Shown here: positions 1 to 10,500 of the stretch, in pieces
How positions within the stretch are numbered: position 1 is the first letter of the stretch
How the letters are laid out: each line of letters begins with the position of its first letter
NCBI GenBank assembly: GCA_023415205.1
Contig: JAEZLR010000028.1
Coordinates: 54,350 to 118,349 of the forward strand
Source: Bacillota bacterium
Lineage (GTDB): Bacteria; Bacillota; Clostridia; DSM-8532
Reading direction: 5' to 3'
DNA: 64,000 bases
Notes under the pieces: model-generated
What the model was told of the DNA's origin: nothing
Database searches by the model: none
Seen by the model: only the letters and a program-made list of their open reading frames with translations
Made by a program: the position numbers and the translations under genes

Positions 1-1022
1 TCTGCACCAATGATATGGATTCCACTCGGAAAATGGCGCGTAAGTTTATCCTGGACTCGGTAAGGATGTGGGTCAAGGACTATGGCGTTGACGGCTTCCG
101 CTTTGACCTCATGGGTATACTGGATGTGGAAACCATGAACCTCCTGGCCTCGGAGTGTCTGAAGCTGGATCCCTCCATCATGATCTATGGTGAGGGTTGG
201 AATATGCCTACCCTTCTTGAAGACGAAAAAAAGGCCACCATTCAAAATAATCACAAGCTTCCCCGGTTGGCATTCTTTAATGACCGCTTCTATATGACCT
301 TGAGGGGCCATGCCCTTGAGGACCCGGTAAAGCCTCTGGGTTACCTGAGCGGAGCCATTGATCAGGCAGAGAAGGTAAGGAACGTGCTGGCAGGCTCTGT
401 TACCACCCTTGGCAGTTTGGAGTCCTATTTTACGGAGCCCACTCAGGCCATCAACTATATTGAGTGTCATGATAATCATACCCTGTGGGACAAGTTGGCC
501 CTCTGCAACAGTGAGGATGATGAGGAAACCCGTATCAAGCGGCACAGGCTGGGCTTGGGTATAATTCTGGTCTCTCAAGGGGTAGCCTTTATTCATGCAG
601 GTCAGGAGTTTTTCCGTACCAAGAACGGGTCCCACAACAGCTATATGTCACCGGATGCCATTAACCGTCTGGACTGGGACCGAAAAGACTTATATCGGTC
701 AAATGTTTCCTATGCCAAGGATCTTATCTCTCTGAGAAAGAGCCTAAGGGCCTTAAGACTTCGCACCCGGCAGGAAATTATTGATCATGTGGATGTTGAA
801 GCCTTGGACAACGGTGTAGTGATCTATACCTTGGAGGATGTGGGGGAGTATGGCGAATATAATGAGATTCTTATGATCATCAACCCTAATAAGACGCCAT
901 TTTCCCTTGAATTAGAAGGAGAGTATAGGATTTTGGCTGATGAAAAGGGTTTGAACTCTCAACAGGCAAGGATTAGAACTGCTATTGCTCAGCCTTTTGA
1001 GCTACTGGTGCTGGCACGATAG
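1..1022 (+). CDS. pulA: Type I pullulanase (glycoside hydrolase family 13), C-terminal part; 5' end outside window
   Basis: Debranching enzyme that hydrolyses alpha-1,6 links of pullulan, glycogen or limit dextrins. The frame is open from the left edge (codons from base 3), so the N-terminal part of the gene is missing from the window. Visible GH13 motifs: GFRFDL with the nucleophile Asp about 31 residues after the Met at base 15, IYGEGW with the acid/base Glu about 28 residues later, and ECHDNHTLWDKL carrying the third catalytic Asp. The spacing and the HDN-TLWDKL wording are typical of type I pullulanases rather than of alpha-amylases. The C-terminal 100 residues form the usual all-beta domain. 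No signal peptide can be judged because the start is absent. The stop at 1020-1022 is followed by the tRNA-Leu promoter. Confidence 0.9.
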   Translation, partial: CTNDMDSTRKMARKFILDSVRMWVKDYGVDGFRFDLMGILDVETMNLLASECLKLDPSIMIYGEGWNMPTLLEDEKKATIQNNHKLPRLAFFNDRFYMTLRGHALEDPVKPLGYLSGAIDQAEKVRNVLAGSVTTLGSLESYFTEPTQAINYIECHDNHTLWDKLALCNSEDDEETRIKRHRLGLGIILVSQGVAFIHAGQEFFRTKNGSHNSYMSPDAINRLDWDRKDLYRSNVSYAKDLISLRKSLRALRLRTRQEIIDHVDVEALDNGVVIYTLEDVGEYGEYNEILMIINPNKTPFSLELEGEYRILADEKGLNSQQARIRTAIAQPFELLVLAR

Positions 1023-1138
1023 CTTTTCCTTCACTCCACTTAGGCACCCTCAGGCCAAAAGCTGTACCCATGCCTATGGCCTGGGGGGTGGCAGATGCTG
1101 GCGTAAAACTTGTTCTGTTTAAAAACTTAAAAATTATC

Positions 1139-1167
1139 TTGTCATGATGCCCTTTTTCATGTATACT
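1139..1167 (+). promoter_or_regulatory. Promoter of tRNA-Leu
   Basis: TTGTCA (1139-1144), a 17-base spacer, and TATACT (1162-1167) fit the housekeeping sigma consensus. The predicted start lies about 14 bases before the mature tRNA 5' end. Confidence 0.65.
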
Positions 1168-1187
1168 TATTTTTGCTTGATTCATAT

Positions 1188-1274
1188 GCGAAAGTGGTGG
1201 AATTGGCAGACTCGCTAGATTCAGGTTCTAGTGTACGCAAGTACGTGCGGGTTCAAATCCCGCCTTTCGCACCA
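1188..1274 (+). tRNA. tRNA-Leu, anticodon CAG
   Basis: An 87-base sequence folds as a class II tRNA with a long variable arm. The acceptor stem pairs GCGAAAG with CTTTCGC, followed by A and an encoded CCA. The anticodon stem CTAGA/TCTAG encloses loop TTCAGGT, giving anticodon CAG, which reads the Leu codon CTG. The T arm contains GGTTCAAATCC. Its own promoter lies upstream and a terminator directly downstream, so it is a single-gene transcript. Confidence 0.95.
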
Positions 1275-1309
1275 AGGCTCCCAGGGAATTTACCCAAGGG
1301 AGCTTTTTT
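1275..1309 (+). terminator. Intrinsic terminator of tRNA-Leu
   Basis: GGCTCCC (1276-1282) pairs with GGGAGCT (1298-1304, ends partly wobbled) and is followed by a run of T. Confidence 0.75.
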
Positions 1310-1442
1310 CATTAAATTACACACACATCAGTTCTATGTATCTTTCACTTAGTGTTACAGTTATAGTGTCACTTCCCATACTTAGTATCCCAGTTCAGGC
1401 GATTCCTTATAAACTCTTATGGGTACACTGTACTTTTGTACA

Positions 1443-1472
1443 TTGCGCATAAATGCTGCAAAATAGTATAAT
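1443..1472 (+). promoter_or_regulatory. Candidate promoter of the giant SLH protein gene
   Basis: TTGCGC (1443-1448), an 18-base spacer and a perfect TATAAT (1467-1472) lie 41 bases before the chosen start codon. Confidence 0.5.
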
Positions 1473-1512
1473 TATAAAAAAATTATATTATTTGAAGGGA
1501 TTGTGTAGCTTT

Positions 1513-4500
1513 ATGCAGAAAAACAGTGTAAAGATGAAGATCTTATCCATTCTTCTTATAGTCAGTGTACTTCTAACACTGATACCTTCGCCTGCTCTTG
1601 CTGCTATAAGTGCTACAAAGAATAATTCATTAGAACAAAATCATGAGATACTAGAGATTCTTAAGGGCATTGTAGGTGATGATGCTAAGGCTCAAGAAAT
1701 CCTTGAAATGCTGATGAGCCTTGGCCTGCTGGATGAAAGTGGAGAATTTCGTTCGGTACAGGTGAATGTAGATGGAGAATACTTGACCCTTGATGATATT
1801 AGGGAGCTTGTGAATAGCGACGATGCGGATCTGGACAAGGTGGTCAGCGTTGACGGTACATATCTGACTCTTGGTCATCTGAAGGTCATGATCGAGATAG
1901 AGGATGAACTTCAGCGGCTCTACGAAACCTATTTTAGTGAGGATATAACCTTAAGCGAGGAACATAAAAAAGCCCTTGACTCCATCGAGGCGCAGCTTGA
2001 AGGTGAGGGTATCCCTCTGGTCAGTTCAATGCCGTTGGGGGATGTCCATGTACCTTCTGGCATAGACCATACCATCCGTGCTATGGTGGACACCTCAACC
2101 CTCAATTGTAATAACGGTTCTGGTTCCCAAAGCGCTACCATAAAGCTGGTGGACAGTAATGGAAATGTGCTTTCTAAGGTACCGGATTATGACATAAGCA
2201 TACGCTATCGTTTTGTAGACGGAAGTGCCAAAAAAGATACCAACTATAAAGAAACCAGCGGATTTAGTGGTACTGTGAAATTTACGGCCAACAGCACACA
2301 GACTCAAAAAAATATAACCTTCGACATCATTAATGACGTCAGCCGTTTTAGCGGACAGAAAGCATTTCTTATCCAGTTCTATGACCCCAGTAATATTGTT
2401 CTGCTGGACAATAATAACGGCACAGAAAAAGACAATATGTTATCAGCCGAAAAAGTGATATTGATCAACAAGAACTACACTTGGCCGACCATTGACAGAT
2501 CCTTCAAAGTAGGTAATAACTTCAGACTTATTAAATACAGTGTAAATCGCAGTTTATGGGCTACTTCAAGGGACTCTTACGTTATTCCTGATGATATGCT
2601 GGACATCATAAAGAATTATGGGATATACAACACTGTAGAATTGGGGGTAACGGTACATGAAAACCTTGTACAAATCTCGTTATTCGCAACCATCGGCGAT
2701 GATGGCGGAAATCTTTTTAATGATGATTTTAAACCTGATGGCTATTATAATTATGACATACTCCGACTTGATACCGACGGTTCGGCTAAGGCAGGTGTTA
2801 CCTATAAAAAGACATTTAGACCGGAGAGCTTTGATCTGAGGAAGCTGGAGAAGACAGGATCCTTCAGCTTACATCAAGGAGGTAGTCTTTATCTGGCGCA
2901 AAATTCGCCTCCCTACGATATAGACTATTATAGTGATCGATATATTCGCTTTTATGACACAGTGGCACCCACAGTCAAATCGGTCACCATCCCGACTTCC
3001 GGAGTGAAATATCAATATGGGCAATCGATCCCCGTCAATGTAGAATTCAGTGAACCGGTGAACATGACAAATGTTCAAATGAATGTCAACGACCGTACCC
3101 TTGCACCCCTGGAAAGCGGCAGCACCGGAACCAGTAAGGCTACATTCCTATATGAGGTTAATCAGCGGGAGGAGTTCGACGACCTTACGATTACCGACAT
3201 CACAGGGGCTGTGGACTTAAGTGAAATAGAACAGGAAGTTTATAGTGGAACCGCATTCAATGATGTGATGGGTGGGCTTTCCAAATTCTATTCCTTCACA
3301 ACCTCAACAAATGCAACTATTCAACTGGATGATAATAGAAACACGGTTGTAACGGCATTTCTTCCGATATCGGATAATGAGCTCACACGCTGGATCGATC
3401 ATGAGGTTGTCTATGATGAAACCACAGGCGAAATGATGCTTACAACCGTCTATGCTTCCATTGACGGCGGTACGACCAAAATCCCCGTATTTGGGGTCGA
3501 AGGCTCGGATGGTGCTCTATCCGGACTTCAGTGTACCTTTACGGCAGACCTGAACCTTTCAGATACCGATGTCACTCGGGCCGTAGAGTTTTTCTATGCC
3601 GATGATGGCACCACATTCAAAAATATGGTGGGCAAATATGCAACCTATACCGTGCCACCGGTGGTTTTTTTGGAAGCCGATGACATTAAGATCTCAGATG
3701 ATTTTCCTGAGGATGGCGTTGTATTCCTCCAGGAGGGAGCGGCTTCCTTTAACCTTACCTATAACCTCAAAAAATCAGCAACCTGGAACAAACCTGAAGA
3801 TTTTGAATGGGCAAGCAGCAATACCCATGTGGCGACTATCGACAAGAATGGCGTCATCGTTCTGTCCGGTCAGCCTACTGGTGAGACACCTGTTTTCTTT
3901 ACCTTGACTGCAAAAAACGGTGACATGGAGGGGAAAGCAGTAACCGTAAGCAGCACCCCTCTGACGGTAAAAGTGGGGCTGACGCCGTTCTTAAGTATTC
4001 CGGAGGGAACCAATCAGATATCGGTGAGGAGCGGAGATAACGCCGAAGTGCGGTGGACGTCTAATCTGATTACTAAAAACGCTGAAAACGGAAAGAATAC
4101 CGAGTTTACTATTGAGGTGTTTTTGGCTGACTATATGGATGGCCTATTGAATAAAGGCCCTTCGATCCATGTCCAGACAGTGACCGGTAACGAAATAGAT
4201 CCGGTTTCAAGCTATACGATTCCCGCATCGGTGCTTAACGGTATCTCTCTGATTGGCAGATACAGCTATATTGTAGAGGTTAGCGCTGTACATCCGTATA
4301 AAGCAGGTGAATCCCTTAAGGCATCGGCTTATATATCCATTAATTCAAAGCCTGCCCTTGTAAAATTGAAGAGTCTGGATAGCTACTTTATCACGGATAA
4401 CACCGAATCGCTTAATATCAACTGGTCCCTAGAAAACTTTGATACCATAAATGGCTCTGAATTCGAGATGGAGATAACTGACAACGCCAAGGGTACGGTC

Positions 4501-7500
4501 ATCCACCGACAGACCAATACCCAGGATAGTGGTGGCAGTCATATCCTTTCCTTGCCCAAGGTTGAAAACGGCTTCAGGGATGTTTACACCATAACGACAA
4601 AAGCAAAAAATACCTTGGATTCCACCTGGTCCTATGACTCGTTCGTGCTTTATGTCTATAGCGATGACGCTCTGAAGATATGGATCGACGGGTACGATGC
4701 CGGAGAAGCTCATACCATGAGCAATAGAGAATGGATTAGCAAGCTGTCCAGCGAAGAAATTCTTGCCCTGAACAGGGAAATATACCTCAAAAATGTATTG
4801 AGCATCAACTACGGAGACCATACCTGGGGACAGCTCAAAGACCAGATCAAATGGAATTCATCCGACAGCAGCGTTGCCAGCATCAATTTTAAGGATATAA
4901 ATATTTACAACAATATAGAGGATCTGAGCTATATTTCCTACCGTCCCACAGATACATTCATCCTAACGGGCCTCAGGGACGGTATAGCCCGGATTACCGC
5001 TACCCATGCTGCAACCAATAAAACCGTATCGGTTGACGTTGAGGTGGATACCCTCAAGGATAAGCTTTATTTATTCCAGATAAGTCCAAAGGCAAAAACC
5101 ACCCTTATATATACCAACGGAAATGGAGAGGAAAGAACGGTAGAAACCAATGACAACGGAGAGCTGGCACTGTATGAGGAAAGCGGCATTCAAAGCGAGA
5201 TCCACATGAAATCCTCTTACGGTGGTAGTGAGTATGTTGGAACACTGTATAATACCGTATCCTCGGAGAAGGATTATACCATGCTTGAGCTTTACCCTGT
5301 CAATTACTTTAGATTGCGGGAAATCTCAACTGCGGAATTATTCTTCATAAAACCCTTTGTATTTCCATTAAGAGGTGGTGTGCCCCTATACAGCGGTGAT
5401 GTGATCTTAAGAGGCGGTGTCTATAAAAACGGAGAGTATTGTGCCGATGCAAAGCTGAATGATCTTCCAGGAACCCAGGATCAGATCATCACCATAGGGG
5501 AAAACGGTAAGTTTACTGTAAAAATGGATCCTACTCAGTTCTGGGTGCATTCAAGCGATGAGGAGCTCAATGCAAATGATGAGCTGGAGTTCATCTTTGA
5601 AGTGCGTTTTCCTGATGACGAATACTATCCGTACCTTCTTAGCATCAACTGCAATGTAGGTTATGAAGATGCCATAAAGTTTGGAGATAAGGCGATCAGA
5701 TTAAAGAAAGTACCGGACGAAAACAAGTATAAGCCTTTTATTGTGACTCAATATGTCGACTATGGTTTTAAGAGCAATGTACTGTTGAATGTGTTGAATT
5801 TCTCCGGCAATATCGGGCTGGGTCAGACAACGGAACAAACCGAATTAATAACAACCGTATTTTGGTGGGGAGAGGACATCAATTCTGACAATGAGAAGCA
5901 TATGCTAACGTTAAAGGATAAACATGACATCATCCCTGAGGGACAGACGTCAAGCTCCCTGATTTATCCCTTTTCCACCATCAAGGCGACCCGGAATAAC
6001 TTTATTATGAACAGGGATACCATGAAGGATTGGCTTGAGCCGGGAGAGCGCAGAGCTATGTCTCTGATACTGACCCAGGCGGATGGCAGTCCATATAAAG
6101 ACGAGCCATTGCGTTTCTCCATTGTCAATATGGTTGAGGTGGAGAGTGCGGAGAATAGTCCGGAAATCAATGATTGGTATGGTGATTTGAGTGACTTCTT
6201 AGAAGTCAATCCCACTGGGCTTGATGTTGCTGACGATCTTATCGAATCCGGATTGAAATATTTGTGGAAGGTGGGTCTTGATAATGAAGATACGAGCGGA
6301 ATATTTGCTGTTTCCCTTGCACCGACCGTTGACCCCACCGTATTTTCTGTATTGGCGCACCTGAATATCGGTAATATGTCAAACGATAATGCCACAGGAG
6401 TCTATGCGGAAGATGACATCTCGTATGATCTGGACTATACCCCTGGCCTCATGGACAGCATTGCCATGCTGAAGGGCAATTACCTGGAAAAATCAAAAAA
6501 GACATATAAGGAGAACTCCTCTAAAGCGGTACATCGTTCAGGCAGCGTATCTTACACCCTTGGCGGATATATAGAGGGAGAACTCAGGTACAATGATGAT
6601 AAGAAGAAATGGGAATTCAGTACCACCGGCGGCGGATTCAATGCTGGTGGAGGTTATAGTTATAGCTGGAACTACAACACGTTTGTAGGGCCTGTTCCTG
6701 TTACTGCGCAATTTACCCTGGGCGGAACCGCAGAGGTGATTTTCAAATCGGTGGTTCTGGAGGGTGATAAAGCTTGGAAGCTCTATAAAGAGGATTCCGT
6801 AAAACATTATCTGACGACCTTGCGCCTCTATGCCTATATCCGTGCATTTGCCGGGCTGGGCTTTGATTATTCGATAGCGGCTATAAAGATAGGGCTGTTT
6901 GGGCAGATATCGGTGGATGCACAATTTGCGTTCCTCAACCGACCCCAGATTCAAAGCAAACCCGATGCAGGCCAAAAGCTATCCATGGACGGCAAGGTGG
7001 GTATTGAGGTCGTGCTTAAATTCCTGTTTGTTTCCCACGAGCATGTATTGGCATCAACAGATTTTAATCTTATGAATAAGACCTATAATCAATGGGATTC
7101 CATCCACAAATTGTGGGAGGATATTACTAAGAAAAATGAGGATACATCCGATAAGGCCAAACTCATGCTTTCTGCTCCGATGACTGAGGATACACCCTCT
7201 AATCCGGTATCCAGCTCAACCATTATTGAGAGAAGAGACTATTTGGAGAAATTTGAGCGCACATGGAATGATCCCGTGAGTAAACGTGGGCTTCTCATGG
7301 CAACCGGTGTTACTAAAGATGAGGTCAGCCATCTGGAGACCAATTCCTATCCCTATTCAAACCCTGTGTTGACAGATGATGGGCAGATTATGCTCTACGT
7401 TTCCGATGCGGACAGCACCGATGTTGAGAAAACAGAAGTGCGCTGGACAAAGCTTACGGCAGGGGGATATCCCAACGGTACGGCGATAGAAACCGTCCCC

Positions 7501-10500
7501 GGCGGATATGGTGATTCCCAGGTCAAGCTTGCGGGAAACCAAAGCTTTGCTGCAGCGGCATGGGTTAGGCAGAGCAAGAGCATCCATAAGGAAGCAGGGG
7601 ATCCGGTAACCAATGCAGATATTGCATTGATGAGCAATAGTACAGAGATCATGGCGGCCATGTACAATGGCACCGATTGGGAGGTCTTCCAACTGACCGA
7701 CAATGCAACGCCCGATCTTGCACCGGCTGTGGCCACCAACGGAAGCAATGTAATGGTTGCCTGGAGAAGTGTCTATGCGGCTGACTCCACTAATCCGCTG
7801 GATTTTTCGGGTTCCGACACCATTAAGTATAGGATTTATAATAAGAGCACCGGCAAATGGTCTGAGATACAGACCTTGTACAATGGAACCTCAGGCGCTG
7901 TAAGAGGACTGGAAGCCTCCATGCTGGAGGATGGAGCATCCGCTGTTGTCTATACCATTGCAGCCAACGATGTAGAGTTAACAGGCTCTGATATGAGCCC
8001 TCTTGAAACAGTCTATGCTGTCATCAGTCCCGACGGCAATGTTGTTAAGAATGTAAGACAGACAAAGGACGCTTATCTGGACGAAAACCCCCAGATTACA
8101 ACAGTGCGCTTTGAGGATGGCAAGGAGCGTTTTGTCCTTGGTTGGTACAGTGAGCATGATACCGACGGTGTGAAAGTTAACGATATTCGCCTGTCAGCCT
8201 TTGACAACACCGGCATTCTGCATGATGGGTTCATCGACAGCATCAATAGCGTCAATGCCAATGCCACAGTAAAAATCAGCAGAAACTTCCGCTTTGTAAA
8301 CAACGCCAACACCATCGATGAGCTTTCCATCCTGTGGACCGAGACTGAAAATGCCCATGTTACAGAGGACAAGAAGGTTGTTCCGGACAGGGATCTGCTC
8401 AAGGCGGTTAAATTCAGGAGTGATAAGGGCTTCATCTATATTACGGCTCCGCTTAAGGTTGCCGAAATGGATGATTATACGCTCATTGACCATTTCGGTG
8501 TATACAACGCCGGACTCAACACGGTTAAGGCCGTGTTGCTGGGAACAAACTACGGTAGCGGCTACAGGGAGGTCACTATAGAGGTTGAGGATGGCAGCGG
8601 TACATCCACAAGGACTATTTTGGTGCCCATTGCTGTTTCCAATCTCTATACGGCTACCGGAACCTACAAAAACAAAATCGGCGTTGATTATGTCGCTGTG
8701 GACTACACCTCAATTATTCGAGGTATGCAGATCCCGGTACAGTTTTCAGTCTATAACGGTGGTGTTGACATTATCAATAGCATCACACTGAAAATCGGCG
8801 ACAATACGGCAGTGTATGATGAGGAATTCTCACTTCTACCCAATGACAGCAGAATTCTGACCGTTTATTATGATGTCCCCGAAGATAGGCTGGTCAATCC
8901 TTCATATACCATTACTGCCGAGTTTGAAAGCGCTGGAAGTGAGATTGTGACCGACACTCTCTATCTGGATATCCCTGATATAGGTGTTTCCAGCTTGGTG
9001 TCCCTCAGTAATGACAATGGTAAACGTGTGATGGAGATGACCCTCTACAATGGCAGTGACTCCATACTTGATGGAAGTGGCAGACAGGTCAAAATAGGCT
9101 TCTATTCCGATGAAGCCTGTACCGTCCCTGTCACCCAGATTTCTGGCCAGGAGGCAGGCAGCGTTTTCACTGTGGACGAAGAAGACCTGTCACTCATCGA
9201 TGCAGGAGCCTATACGCACCAGTTCTACTTTGATATTGGCGCTTATGTGGGAGAAGGCAAAGAGATTCCGGATGGAGGAGTCAGACTCTATGCCAAGGCA
9301 TGGATTGAAGAGAAGGTGGACCCTTCCGATGCGGCAAGTGAGATGGATACCATTGTTGAGTATAATGATGCTAACAATATACGAACCATTCTTTTTGAGA
9401 GTCTGCTTGATTTATATCATGCTCCCGTGACCCTTTCAACAGAGCAAACCCGTGAAGCCGGAGAAACAGAGGCGAAAGTCATTGTCAAGAACAACTCCCT
9501 TGTCAATACTGCTACAGGAAATCTTATCGTCAGTTTACTGGATGAGTCGGGAAATGTATTGGACAGCCAACAGAGCTATGACACCCATGCCGCAAATCAA
9601 GGCCTTATCACCTTGGGTGGTGAACAAACAGCAGTTAGGGTATTCCGCTTCAATCAGGAAGGTGCTTCGGTGGCGGTTTCCTACTCTAATGCAGTGCTGA
9701 CTCGAAAGGACAACGCAAATCTGGCGGCATTGTCTCTCAAGGGAATTCCTTTGGTGCTGGATACCGGAAAAACAGATTACACGGTTTCAGTAAAAGATAT
9801 GACCCAAACATTTATTTCAGCGACAACTGAGGATCCGGATGCAGAGGTTACTGTAAACGGAGTTTCGACAGAGCTTGGAAATATCCCGTTCAATCTGAGC
9901 TATGGCAGGAACGAGATAAACATTGAGGTTACGGCTGCCGATGGGGTAACGGTGAAGGATTACACCATCACTGTCATAAATACCAGAACCCTATTCAGTG
10001 GTAATACCTATCTGGCCACACTGATCTTCAACGATCAAGCCATTGCGCTGGAGGACGCCAAGACCGAATATGCGGTTGAAGTGAAGGATCTTAACAATGC
10101 CTACATATCTGCCACGACACAGGATCCGGAAGCCACAATCACTATAAACGGCCTTCCGCTGGAATCCGGGAGTATGTCCGTCCCTCTCGATGTTGGCCTT
10201 AATACTATAACCATTAGAGTGACCGGGGCTGATGGCGTGTTGGCTAGGGATATTTACTTGAAGATTACTAATACCAAAACCAAAAGCGATACTTCAACGG
10301 ATAACTCTAAGGATACCGATAGTACCACCGCCTATCATTATATCTCCGACGATGTTATTGCAAGACTGATAAAAGATGCCGGCAAGGGGAATAGGGTATT
10401 GATAAAACCCTATTATACAGGTCATGAGAAAAGGTTTGTGTTCAGTCTGTCAACCCATGGTATGTCAGGTATAGCAGACTCAGGAGCGGCATTGGAATTA

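Noticed and set aside
1231..1452. 73-codon open frame on the plus strand
   Set aside because: It starts inside the tRNA-Leu gene and runs through its terminator; no RBS and no family resemblance.
6538..6975. 145-codon minus-strand frame inside the giant SLH gene, and other long minus-strand frames there
   Set aside because: Shadows of a strongly coding plus-strand frame; no RBS, no family resemblance.
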